DNA from: Candidatus Ventrousia excrementavium
Lineage (GTDB): Bacteria > Bacillota > Clostridia > Oscillospirales > Butyricicoccaceae
Reading direction: 5' to 3'
DNA: 37,949 nt
Assembly: GCA_018714845.1 (NCBI GenBank)
Contig: DVMR01000063.1
Location: 1-37,949, forward strand
Part shown: piece by piece, positions 25,756-34,252 of the stretch
How positions within the stretch are numbered: the first letter of the stretch is position 1
How the letters are laid out: every line of letters begins with the position of its first letter
Position numbers and translations under genes: made by a program
The notes under the pieces: generated by a model
What the model saw: the letters and a program-made list of their open reading frames with translations, nothing else
What the model was told of the DNA's origin: nothing
The model's database searches: none

Positions 25756-27063
25756 TTACTGCAAATCGTTGCGGACAAGGTCTTCGTAGCTTTCACGGCG
25801 CACGACCACCCGTCCCCGGCCGCCGCTGACCAGAACAATGGGCGGACGCGGCAGGCGATTATAATTGGATGCCATGGAATATGTATAGGCGCCAGTTGAA
25901 AACACACACAGAAAATCGCCGCGCTGAGCCGGCTGCAGCTTCATATCGCGTCCGAGCAGATCACCGCTTTCACAGCACTTGCCGGCGATGGTCACGACAT
26001 CTGTCTTTGCCTGCGCTGCCTTGTTGGCAATACAGGCGTCATAGCACGCCTGATACAGCGCAAAGCGCGGATTGTCCGGCATCCCGCCGTCAATGGCCAC
26101 ATAGGTGCGTGCGCCGGGCACCGGCTTGACCGAACCCACAGTGTACAGCGTAACACCAGCGGCGCTGACAATAGAGCGTCCCGGTTCAATGACGATTTCA
26201 GGCACCGGGGTGTCATATTTTTGGCAGCTTTCCCGAACGGCCTTGCCCAGATACTCCACCATTTCTGAGACAGGCACCGGTTTGTCCTCAGGCATATATT
26301 TGACGCCAAACCCGCCGCCCAAAATAAGCTCGCGCAGGTTATAACCATCGCGGCGCAGCTCAGCAAGCAGGCGAATCATGACATCGGCGGCCACACCAAA
26401 CGGCTCCTTTAAAAACACCTGTGAGCCAATATGGCAGTGGAGTCCGCAGAAGTCCAGCCCCCTGCAGGCGCGGAGCAGCCGCGCCGCCTCATAGACCTGG
26501 CCGTCTTCAATACCAAAACCGAATTTGCAGTCATTGTGGCCCGTACTGATGAACTCATGCGTATGGGCGTCCACACCCGGTTTGACGCGCAAAAGCACCG
26601 GCATCTGTCTTTCCTTTTCAACGCAGATGGCATTGAGCCGCTCGATTTCGTCCAGGCAGTCGATAACAACTGCGCCGATACCGCATTCAACGGCCTGGCG
26701 CAGCTCGGCATCACTTTTATTGTTGCCGTGAAAATGCAGGTTTGATGCAGGAAACCCCGCCTTCAGCGCAGTATACAGCTCACCGTCCGACACAACATCG
26801 GCATGCAGGCCTTCGCTCTGTATAATGGGATAGATAAACCGCGCGCAAAGAGCCTTGCTGGCATAAGAGACCTTAAAATTTTCACCAAAAACACGCTTCA
26901 TGGTCTGCATATAGGCGCGGCACTGCTGCCGTACAGCAGCCTCACTGATGACATAAGCAGGTGTACCGAACTCCTGCGCAGCTGCGACCAGGTCAAGACC
27001 ATCAAGTGTCAGGTGCCCCTGCCCGCTGATGGAAAAATGCTCGCTGAACAAACTGTCTTTCAT
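25756..27063 (-). CDS. lysA: Diaminopimelate decarboxylase
   Basis: 435 aa, a fold-type III PLP enzyme. The PLP lysine is K70 in VSYASKALC; HCHIGSQV, the glycine loop GGGFGVKY, EPGRSIV and CESGDLLG follow in order. It converts meso-diaminopimelate to lysine. No lysine-riboswitch-like leader is present; the start is 3 nt after engB with GGGAGAG inside the engB end, so it is expressed as part of the lon-side transcript. Confidence 0.96.
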   Translation of the reverse strand: MKDSLFSEHFSISGQGHLTLDGLDLVAAAQEFGTPAYVISEAAVRQQCRAYMQTMKRVFGENFKVSYASKALCARFIYPIIQSEGLHADVVSDGELYTALKAGFPASNLHFHGNNKSDAELRQAVECGIGAVVIDCLDEIERLNAICVEKERQMPVLLRVKPGVDAHTHEFISTGHNDCKFGFGIEDGQVYEAARLLRACRGLDFCGLHCHIGSQVFLKEPFGVAADVMIRLLAELRRDGYNLRELILGGGFGVKYMPEDKPVPVSEMVEYLGKAVRESCQKYDTPVPEIVIEPGRSIVSAAGVTLYTVGSVKPVPGARTYVAIDGGMPDNPRFALYQACYDACIANKAAQAKTDVVTIAGKCCESGDLLGRDMKLQPAQRGDFLCVFSTGAYTYSMASNYNRLPRPPIVLVSGGRGRVVVRRESYEDLVRNDLQ

Positions 27064-27066
27064 GCT

Positions 27067-27657
27067 TTACTCTCCCATGCCGGAAAATATTTCCTTTATA
27101 ACCTCGTCACGGCCCGTGTGCTTTTCAGCCGAAAAGGCGATAATTGGCACACTTTCGGGCAGATCCAGTACACTGCGCACAACAGACAACTGTCCCGCAA
27201 CCTGTGACGGCTTCAGTTTGTCAGCCTTGTTGGCAATCACGGCCAAGGGCAGCCCGTATGACTGGGCCCATTCGGCCATCAGTCTGTCATCGGCTGTCGG
27301 CTCATGTCGGATATCCACAATCAGCATAAACCGATGAATATTCTTCATATCTGCGTGCAGATATGCGTCTATCAGAGCTGAATAGCGTTCTTTCTCCCTG
27401 GCCGAGGTCTTAGAATAGCCATAACCGGGCAGATCAACCAGCCACAGGCGGTTTTCGGCCAGAAACAAATTAACAAAAACCGTCTTTCCCGGTGACGCGC
27501 TGACGCGGGCAAAGCCCTTTCTACCGACCAGCGAATTGATGGTCGAAGACTTACCGACATTCGAGCGGCCGGCAAAAACGACACGGGGGCGGCCGTCCCC
27601 CGGAAAACCCGAGGGATCAGCCGCCGAACGGACAAACTGTGCATTTCGCAGAATCAT
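27067..27657 (-). CDS. engB: Ribosome biogenesis GTP-binding protein EngB (YsxC/YihA)
   Basis: 196 aa. G1 GRSNVGKSS, switch region around PGKT, G3 DLPGYGYSK and G4 NKAD are all visible. It is an essential GTPase in assembly of the large ribosomal subunit. The frame opens at a GTG at 27678, but ATG 27657 matches the family N-terminus and lies 5 nt after the lon stop; no clear Shine-Dalgarno, so coupling to lon is likely. lon-engB adjacency is conserved in Firmicutes. Confidence 0.95.
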   Translation of the reverse strand: MILRNAQFVRSAADPSGFPGDGRPRVVFAGRSNVGKSSTINSLVGRKGFARVSASPGKTVFVNLFLAENRLWLVDLPGYGYSKTSAREKERYSALIDAYLHADMKNIHRFMLIVDIRHEPTADDRLMAEWAQSYGLPLAVIANKADKLKPSQVAGQLSVVRSVLDLPESVPIIAFSAEKHTGRDEVIKEIFSGMGE

Positions 27658-27662
27658 GGCGT

Positions 27663-30116
27663 TTACCGGTAAGTGCACGCAGGCACCGGATGCTCCTGCG
27701 GCGGGATGGCGACCGGTGCAGCCAGCGGCTCGGCCGCACCGTTCTCCGGCTGCCTGCGCAAATCAGCTCCGAAAATGACGTCAACAACCTGGTCCATGTG
27801 CGAAACAGGGACAAAGTTCAGGTTTTTGAGCACTGTCGGGTCAATCTCGGTCAGGTCAGGCCGGTTGTCTTCAGGCACCAGCACGGTATTGACACCCGAG
27901 CGGAAAGCGGCCATGGTTTTTTCTTTCAGACCGCCAATGGGCAGCACGCGGCCGCGCAGCGTAATCTCGCCGGTCATGGCGAAAAACCGCGAAACCGGCC
28001 GTCCCGTCAGCGCTGAAATGACCGCTGTGGCCATGGCGATACCAGCCGAAGGACCATCCTTGGGCACGGCCCCTTCGGGGAAGTGGATGTGAATATCTTT
28101 TTTCTGATAAAAGTCTTCAGCAATGCCAAGCTCGGTGGCACGGCTGCGGATATAGGTCAGTGCGGCGCGCGCCGACTCGCGCATCACATCGCCCAGATTG
28201 CCCGTCAGCTCGATCTTGCCTGTTCCGGGAATGGCCATGGCTTCGACTTCGAGAAGCTCGCCGCCGACCTGCGTCCACGCCAGGCCATTGACAAGACCGC
28301 ACTCAGGCACGGCCGTCATTTTTTCATTTTTAAACCGCGGGACTCCCAAAAATGCGCTGAGGTTATCCTCGGTCACGCGCACCTGCTTGCATTCTGTCTC
28401 CAGAATCCTGCGGTCTGCCTTGCGGCACAGCTTGGCCAGCTGACGCTCCAGTGTGCGGACGCCCGACTCACGCGTGTACTCTGAGATGACGCGCCGAAGC
28501 GCGGCATCACTGACGCGCAGCTGCGAAGCCTTGAGCCCGTGCTTTTTCAGCTGCTTGGGCATGAGGTGCTTTTTTGCAATTTGCAGCTTTTCCTCGTCCG
28601 TATACGAGCTCAGCTCGATAATCTCCATACGGTCGCGCAGGGGCGCGGGAATGGTGTCCAGCGTATTGGCTGTTGTGACAAACAGCACGTCAGACAAATC
28701 AAACGGCAGTTCGATAAAGTGATCGCGGAACGCAGTGTTCTGCTCGGTGTCAAAGACCTCAAGCAGCGCCGAACTCGGATCCCCCTTGTAGTCACTGCCC
28801 AGCTTGTCGATTTCGTCAATCAGAATCAGGCAGTTGCGGCTGCCAGCCTGAATCAGGGCGTTGATGATACGGCCCGGCATGGCGCCGATATAGGTTCTGC
28901 GGTGGCCGCGAATATCTGCCTCATCACGCACGCCGCCCAGCGAAAGCCGTGCGTATTTGCGCCCCATGCAACGCGCAATGGACCGCGCCACCGACGTTTT
29001 GCCGACGCCCGGAGGGCCGACCAGACAGAGGATCTGGCCCTTGACTTCGCCTGTCATGCTTTTAACGGCGAAAAACTCCAGGATGCGCTCCTTGACCTTT
29101 TCCAGACCATAATGGTCGGCATCGAGGATTTCCTGCGCCTTCTGGATGCTCTGATTTTCACGGGTCACCGTAGTCCACGGCAACTCGAGGCAGGTATCAA
29201 GATATGTGCGTATAACACCACTTTCAGGCGATGAGCTCTGCATTTTGGCCAGACGGCCAGCCTCTTTGACCAGTTTGTCATGAACTTCCTGCGGCAGCTT
29301 GGCGTCTTCGATTTTCTGCAGATATGCCTGCGACTCGCTGACACCGTCTTCGCCCTCGCCCAGTTCTTCGCTGATGGCTTTGAGCTGCTCGCGCAGATAG
29401 TAGTCACGCTGGTTTTTATCAATCTGGTCCTTGACCTTGTTCTGCAGATCAGCCTCCAATGTCAGAACGTCGATCTCCTGCATGAGGACGCGGCTGAGCA
29501 GCATCATGCGCCGCCGTGGCTCTGCCTGCTCCAGCAGCTGCTGTTTATCCTCGGCGCGCAGCTGGATGTTTTGTGCGACATAATCTGACAAAAAAGCCAT
29601 GTCATCGCTTTCCATGACATTGAGCAGGATATCCCCTGTCATTTTGGGGGCCAGCTCAGAATATTCCATGAACAGCTCGCGGACGCTGCGCAAAAGCGCA
29701 TGATCCCGCTGAGTGACAGGTGCCACCTTCCGCGCAGGATATTCGGTGATGTGTGCGGCTAGATAAGGCTCGGTACATACCAGCTCGTCCAGACGGGCGC
29801 GGTTTTCTCCCTCGACAAGAACACGCAGGCTTGTATTCGATAATTTCAGTATCTGCCGTACCTTTGCGACGGTGCCGATAGCATACAGATCATCCTTGCC
29901 GGGATCCTCGACATGAACATCTTTCTGCGTGACAAGAAAAACGCGCTGTCCGCCTGCCATTGCCTGTTCGAGCGCTTTGACCGACTTGATGCGGCCGACG
30001 TCGAAATGGAACAGAACATTGGGAAAAATGGTGACGCCGCGCAGCGCCAGAGTTGGTATATGATAAGTTTTGATTTCATCGATTTTTGTGCTTCTTTTTG
30101 CTTGAATGGTTGCCAT
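27663..30116 (-). CDS. lon: ATP-dependent protease Lon
   Basis: 817 aa, LonA type. An N-terminal substrate-binding domain (to about residue 210) and coiled region are followed by AAA+ Walker A GPPGVGKT, Walker B LILIDEID, and a C-terminal protease domain with the catalytic dyad S690 (PKDGPSAG) and K733 (GGLKEK). It degrades misfolded and regulatory proteins. A Pro/Ala-rich tail of about 30 residues extends beyond the core. ATG 30116 has AGGAGG upstream and a near-consensus promoter precedes it. Confidence 0.97.
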   Translation of the reverse strand: MATIQAKRSTKIDEIKTYHIPTLALRGVTIFPNVLFHFDVGRIKSVKALEQAMAGGQRVFLVTQKDVHVEDPGKDDLYAIGTVAKVRQILKLSNTSLRVLVEGENRARLDELVCTEPYLAAHITEYPARKVAPVTQRDHALLRSVRELFMEYSELAPKMTGDILLNVMESDDMAFLSDYVAQNIQLRAEDKQQLLEQAEPRRRMMLLSRVLMQEIDVLTLEADLQNKVKDQIDKNQRDYYLREQLKAISEELGEGEDGVSESQAYLQKIEDAKLPQEVHDKLVKEAGRLAKMQSSSPESGVIRTYLDTCLELPWTTVTRENQSIQKAQEILDADHYGLEKVKERILEFFAVKSMTGEVKGQILCLVGPPGVGKTSVARSIARCMGRKYARLSLGGVRDEADIRGHRRTYIGAMPGRIINALIQAGSRNCLILIDEIDKLGSDYKGDPSSALLEVFDTEQNTAFRDHFIELPFDLSDVLFVTTANTLDTIPAPLRDRMEIIELSSYTDEEKLQIAKKHLMPKQLKKHGLKASQLRVSDAALRRVISEYTRESGVRTLERQLAKLCRKADRRILETECKQVRVTEDNLSAFLGVPRFKNEKMTAVPECGLVNGLAWTQVGGELLEVEAMAIPGTGKIELTGNLGDVMRESARAALTYIRSRATELGIAEDFYQKKDIHIHFPEGAVPKDGPSAGIAMATAVISALTGRPVSRFFAMTGEITLRGRVLPIGGLKEKTMAAFRSGVNTVLVPEDNRPDLTEIDPTVLKNLNFVPVSHMDQVVDVIFGADLRRQPENGAAEPLAAPVAIPPQEHPVPACTYR

Positions 30117-30144
30117 AATGACCTCCTGGATATAGGTATTGTAT

Positions 30145-30173
30145 ATTATACATCACTCATGCCCCCATTGCAA
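30145..30173 (-). promoter_or_regulatory. Predicted sigma-A promoter of lon
   Basis: TTGCAA (30168-30173) and a perfect TATAAT (30145-30150) are 17 nt apart on the minus strand, about 30 nt before the lon start. It is the best promoter match in the window. No CIRCE inverted repeat or CtsR direct repeat was seen beside it. Confidence 0.8.
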
Positions 30174-30346
30174 GTGTCCTGCTTTTTGATTCATAATATG
30201 TTTGCAAAGCCAGTCAAACTATCTATTTTATATCTCTCTACAGAAAATTTATTGTTGATTTTATCCCTACTCTATGATACTCTAAGATATAAAAGCTGCC
30301 TAGCAGCGCGTACTGGTACTCAAAAATTGAAAGGGAGGTTCAACGG
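30174..30346 (+). promoter_or_regulatory. AT-rich divergent spacer and leader of the peptide ABC operon
   Basis: The lon-dppB divergent spacer is 230 nt. This part is AT-rich and should hold the dppB promoter. Candidates such as TTGATT with TACTCT at 17 nt, or TTTATC with TAAGAT at 17 nt (about 30255-30290), are weak. A small GCTGC/GCAGC hairpin is at 30295-30307. The dppB Shine-Dalgarno AAAGGGAGG ends about 8 nt before the ATG. I cannot name the promoter with confidence. Confidence 0.35.
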
Positions 30347-31279
30347 ATGTATAAGTACGTAATCAAGCGGCTTCTGCTCACCATTCCTGTCCTGCTTGGC
30401 GTCACCTTTATCGTTTTCACGATTATGGCGCTGACGCCGGGTGACCCGGGCAGGTTGATTCTGGGGCAGACAGCCAGACAAGAAGCGGTCGATCAGCTCA
30501 ACCATGAGCTTGGGTATGATCAGCCATTTTTCACAAGGTTCTTTAACTACATAAAGGACATTGTGACCAAGTTCGATTTTGGTGTTTCCTACCGCACCCA
30601 GCAGCCCGTTTTTGACGAGATTTGGGCACGTTTCCCCTTTACGCTCAGACTGGCTGTGTTCTCAATCATTTTCAGTTCACTGATAGGCGTATCGCTTGGT
30701 ATTCTGTCTGCTGTAAAGCAATATACCTTTATCGATACGTTTTCTACGGTCATGGCCATGTTTTTTGCGGCCATCCCCGGTTTCTGGCTGGGCATGATGC
30801 TCATTTACTTCTTTGCGTATAAGATTCCCCTGTTCCCCACAAACGGTGCGGACTCCTGGGACGGATATGTACTGCCCATCATCACCATGACGCTCGGCGG
30901 TGCGGCCAGCCTGCTGCGCCTGACCCGTTCGACCATGCTCGAGACCATCCGCGCTGACTACATCCGTACGGCGCGCGCCAAGGGTGCCTCGCAAAAAATC
31001 GTCATCTGGCGTCATGCGCTGAAAAACGCCCTTCTGCCCATTATCACCGTTCTGGGCATGCAGTTCGGCGGACTTTTGGGCGGTGCCGTTATCACTGAAA
31101 CGGTTTTTGCCATCCCCGGCCTGGGCATGCATATCGTCACGGCCATTCGACAAAAGGATGTTCCCGTTGTCATGTCAGGTACATTGTTCTTGGCCGCTCT
31201 GTTCTGCATTATTATGCTGCTGGTCGACCTTTTGTACGCCTTTATCGACCCGCGCATCAGGGCCAAATATTCCCGCTGA
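30347..31279 (+). CDS. dppB: Dipeptide/oligopeptide ABC transporter permease (DppB-like)
   Basis: 310 aa with about six membrane helices. An N-terminal helix (LLLTIPVLLGVTFIVFTI) and the motif GDP just after it are typical of DppB/OppB; the EAA loop region reads RTARAKGASQKIVIWRHALKN, and the C-terminus has FAIPGLGMHIVTAI. It would form half of the membrane channel of a peptide importer. First gene of a plus-strand operon that points away from lon. The exact substrate (di- or oligopeptide, nickel or other) cannot be told from sequence. Confidence 0.93.
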   Translation: MYKYVIKRLLLTIPVLLGVTFIVFTIMALTPGDPGRLILGQTARQEAVDQLNHELGYDQPFFTRFFNYIKDIVTKFDFGVSYRTQQPVFDEIWARFPFTLRLAVFSIIFSSLIGVSLGILSAVKQYTFIDTFSTVMAMFFAAIPGFWLGMMLIYFFAYKIPLFPTNGADSWDGYVLPIITMTLGGAASLLRLTRSTMLETIRADYIRTARAKGASQKIVIWRHALKNALLPIITVLGMQFGGLLGGAVITETVFAIPGLGMHIVTAIRQKDVPVVMSGTLFLAALFCIIMLLVDLLYAFIDPRIRAKYSR

Positions 31280-31295
31280 AAAGGAGGATGTTTTT

Positions 31296-32189
31296 ATGAG
31301 CAATGCAGCAGCTGCAAAAACCCAGTCACGAAAGAAAAGCAAAAAGAATAGCCAGCTTAAAGAAGTTTGGCGTCGCTTTAGGAAGAATAAAAGCGCTATG
31401 GTTGGCCTGGTCATTCTGGTCATCTTTGCGCTAGCCGCAATTTTTGCCGACCTGATTGTCCCCTATGAGAGAGCCATCGAGCAAAACGGATCGGTCCGCC
31501 TGCAGGGACCGAGCTCTGAACACTGGTTCGGCACCGACGCGTTCGGTCGTGACACCTTTGCCCGCATCATTCACGGCTCGCGTGTGTCTCTTTCCATCGG
31601 CTTTGCGGCAGTTGGCATCTCGCTGATTATTGGCGGTTTTCTCGGTGCTGCCGCAGGCTACTATGGCGGTAGGACCGACAATATTATCATGCGAATTATG
31701 GATGTCTTCACCTGCGTCCCTGGCATTCTGCTCGCTCTTGCCATCGTTGCCGCGCTGGGCAGCAGCATGACCAACCTGCTGATCGCTATTACGATTGCGA
31801 ACATACCGGGCTTTGTACGTCTGGTGCGCTCGTCAATTCTGACGGTCGTTGAAAACGACTTTATCGAAGCCGCCCGTTCATACGGCGCTAAGGATTTCCG
31901 CATTATCGTCAAGTACATTCTGCCCAATGCGATGGGCCCCATCATCGTTCAGGCCACCATGGGCATCGCAGGCATGATTTTGTCCGCATCGGGCCTGTCC
32001 TATATGGGCATGGGCATCCAGCCCCCTCGTCCCGAATGGGGCGCCATGCTGTCCGAGGCCAAGGATTATATGCGCACGGCTCCGTACCTGCTCTTGTTCC
32101 CTGGCTTTGCCATATTGATCTCGGCTCTGTGCTTCAATCTGGTCGGCGATGGTCTGCGAGACGCGCTTGATCCCAAACTGAAGGACTGA
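31296..32189 (+). CDS. dppC: Dipeptide/oligopeptide ABC transporter permease (DppC-like)
   Basis: 297 aa. A lysine-rich N-terminus leads to FRKNKSAMVGLVILVIF and the DppC/OppC hallmark HWFGTDAFGRDTFARIIHGSR; the EAA loop is EAARSYGAKDFRIIVKYILPN. Partner channel subunit of dppB. The frame is open far upstream, but ATG 31296 follows AAGGAGG by 8 nt and begins after the dppB stop, so it is the clear start. Confidence 0.94.
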   Translation: MSNAAAAKTQSRKKSKKNSQLKEVWRRFRKNKSAMVGLVILVIFALAAIFADLIVPYERAIEQNGSVRLQGPSSEHWFGTDAFGRDTFARIIHGSRVSLSIGFAAVGISLIIGGFLGAAAGYYGGRTDNIIMRIMDVFTCVPGILLALAIVAALGSSMTNLLIAITIANIPGFVRLVRSSILTVVENDFIEAARSYGAKDFRIIVKYILPNAMGPIIVQATMGIAGMILSASGLSYMGMGIQPPRPEWGAMLSEAKDYMRTAPYLLLFPGFAILISALCFNLVGDGLRDALDPKLKD

Positions 32190-32208
32190 GAAAGGGAGGT
32201 TGTGACTG

Positions 32209-33189
32209 ATGAGTGAAAGACTGCTTGAAATACATGATTTGGAAGTCATTTACAAGACCGGACTTGAAACGGTCTATGCCGTCAATAAGATAAATTTGAG
32301 CCTCGACAAGGGTAAAACGCTTGGACTGGTGGGAGAAACCGGCGCCGGAAAAACGACGACTGCCCTGGCCATTCTCGCTCTTCTTCCTGAACGCACCGCC
32401 CACGTCAAAGGCGAAATTATTTTTGATGGTCAGGACCTGCTCAAGCTGAAGGAGTACGAGTTGCGTGAGATTCGCGGCGAAAAAATCTCGATGATTTTCC
32501 AGGACCCCATGACCTCGCTCAATCCCATTCTGACCGTAGGCAGCCAAATCAGCGAAGCGCTGATGCTGCACAACGACCAGAACCGCTCCAAAGAAGAAAT
32601 TGAAGCGCGTGTGGAAGAGGTCCTTGAAATGGTCGGCATTCCCGCCTTCCGAAAAAAGGACTACCCGCACCAGTTTTCGGGCGGCATGAAGCAGCGCGTT
32701 GTCATCGCGATTGCTCTGGCGTGCGAGCCTGAGCTTTTGATTGCCGACGAGCCGACAACGGCACTTGACGTTACTATTCAGGCACAGGTGCTGGCCATGA
32801 TGAACGAGCTTCGTGAGCGCCTGCAGACATCGATGATTATGATTACACACGATCTCGGCATCGTTGCACAGACCTGCGATGATGTTGCAGTCATGTATGC
32901 CGGCGAGATTATCGAGTACGGCACTGCCATCGACGTTTTTACCGGTGACAAGCATCATCCCTATACAGTCGGCCTGTTTGGCTCTATTCCCAATCTCGAG
33001 GTAGACTCTCCCCGCCTGTCGCCTATCGAGGGCCTGATGCCTGACCCGACCGATCTGCCCCAGGGCTGCAAGTTTTCGCCGCGCTGCCCCAAATGTATGG
33101 ACATTTGTCGTGAAGTCCCCCCGACCGACTATGTGGAAGGCGGGCACCGCATCTGCTGCCACCTGTTCAATAAGGAGGGAACGAAATGA
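32209..33189 (+). CDS. dppD: Peptide ABC transporter ATP-binding protein (DppD-like)
   Basis: 326 aa. Walker [11 protein letters not shown]-loop [11 protein letters not shown], canonical signature FSGGMKQR, Walker [13 protein letters not shown] and H-loop ITHD. The C-terminal OppD/DppD extension carries [14 protein letters not shown] and a later CC, the cysteine cluster shown to bind an iron-sulfur cluster in some DppD proteins. It pairs with dppF as the ATPase dimer. Start ATG 32209 has AAAGGGAGG upstream. Confidence 0.95.
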   Translation: MSERLLEIHDLEVIYKTGLETVYAVNKINLSLDKGKTLGLVGETGAGKTTTALAILALLPERTAHVKGEIIFDGQDLLKLKEYELREIRGEKISMIFQDPMTSLNPILTVGSQISEALMLHNDQNRSKEEIEARVEEVLEMVGIPAFRKKDYPHQFSGGMKQRVVIAIALACEPELLIADEPTTALDVTIQAQVLAMMNELRERLQTSMIMITHDLGIVAQTCDDVAVMYAGEIIEYGTAIDVFTGDKHHPYTVGLFGSIPNLEVDSPRLSPIEGLMPDPTDLPQGCKFSPRCPKCMDICREVPPTDYVEGGHRICCHLFNKEGTK

Positions 33190-34136
33190 GCGCGCTGATT
33201 GAAACAAAAGATTTGAAAAAATATTTTAAGGTCTCCAACGGCTACCTGCACGCCGTTGACGGCGTCAACATTGCTATCGATGAGGGCAAGACCCTGGGCG
33301 TTGTCGGCGAATCAGGCTGCGGCAAGTCAACGCTGGGCCGTGCGGTTTTGCGCCTGCACGAGCCGACCAGCGGTGAGATTTACTATAAGGGCGAGAATAT
33401 CATGGCGTATGACAAGGCCAAAATGCGCGAGCTTCGCCGTGAGATGCAGATTATTTTTCAGGACCCTTACTCCAGCATTAACCCCCGCATGAGCGTGCAG
33501 GAGATTATTGCCGAACCCCTTATCATCAACAAAATGTTCAAGACGCGTGCCGAGGTTTTTGACCGTGTAGCTGAGCTGATGGACACTGTCGGCTTGGCCG
33601 AGCGTCTGTCCGGTGCTTATCCGCATGAGCTGGACGGCGGACGCCGGCAGCGTATCGGCGTGGCCCGCGCTTTGTCGCTCAATCCCAAGTTCATCGTGTG
33701 TGACGAGCCGGTTTCTGCTCTGGATGTTTCCATTCAGGCGCAGATTCTCAACCTTCTCATGGACTTGCAGGATGAGCTCGGCCTGACATACATGTTCATT
33801 ACCCACGACCTGAGTGTTGTCAAGCATATTTCGACCGAGATCGCGGTCATGTATCTGGGTATGTGCATTGAGCGTGCGCCTTCCAAAGAGCTGTTTAAAA
33901 ATCCGAAGCATCCCTATACAAGGGCGTTGTTGTCGGCTATCCCCATCCCCAACGTTGAAATGCGCAATAAAAAGATTGAGGTCATCAAAGGCGAAGTTAC
34001 CAGCCCGGTCAATCCCAAGCCTGGCTGCCGCTTTGCTCCACGTTGTCCTCATGCGACCGAGGCATGTACAGCGGAGACCCCTGAGTTTCGTGAAATTTCT
34101 CCTGGTCACTTCTGTGCTTGTCCATTTGCTCAGTAA
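33186..34136 (+). CDS. dppF: Peptide ABC transporter ATP-binding protein (DppF-like) with altered signature
   Basis: 316 aa. Walker [11 protein letters not shown]-loop [11 protein letters not shown], Walker [13 protein letters not shown] and H-loop ITHDLS are normal. The signature reads LDGGRRQR instead of the common LSGGQRQR, so the serine and glutamine are replaced. The C-terminal extension has CRFAPRCP and later cysteines. It overlaps dppD by ATGA, giving a 1:1 ATPase pair. A terminator follows. No substrate-binding protein gene is in the operon. Confidence 0.94.
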   Translation: MSALIETKDLKKYFKVSNGYLHAVDGVNIAIDEGKTLGVVGESGCGKSTLGRAVLRLHEPTSGEIYYKGENIMAYDKAKMRELRREMQIIFQDPYSSINPRMSVQEIIAEPLIINKMFKTRAEVFDRVAELMDTVGLAERLSGAYPHELDGGRRQRIGVARALSLNPKFIVCDEPVSALDVSIQAQILNLLMDLQDELGLTYMFITHDLSVVKHISTEIAVMYLGMCIERAPSKELFKNPKHPYTRALLSAIPIPNVEMRNKKIEVIKGEVTSPVNPKPGCRFAPRCPHATEACTAETPEFREISPGHFCACPFAQ

Positions 34137-34149
34137 AAATTTGCCTTTG

Positions 34150-34177
34150 CTCCCCGGCTTTTGCCGGGGAGTTTTTT
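34150..34177 (+). terminator. Rho-independent terminator of the dpp-like operon
   Basis: A 9-bp GC-rich stem (34150-34158 with 34163-34171), a TTTT loop and six T residues follow the dppF stop by 13 nt. It separates the importer from the lipoprotein gene. Confidence 0.92.
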
Positions 34178-34252
34178 CAGTTTTTTTACACTTTCTTCTT
34201 TTTATGAGCTTTTTATTATGGTATCATCCTTTCATCCCATCATGAGAAAGGA

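Noticed and set aside
27058-27070. Lysine riboswitch ahead of lysA
   Set aside because: Only 3 nt separate engB and lysA, leaving no room for a leader.
30117-30346. CtsR or HrcA (CIRCE) operator at lon
   Set aside because: Only a single GTCAAA is present and no TTAGCACTC/GAGTGCTAA inverted repeat; heat-shock repressor control is not supported.
32134-33207. 357-codon open frame on the minus strand
   Set aside because: Complete antisense shadow of dppD, whose ABC motifs are unmistakable.
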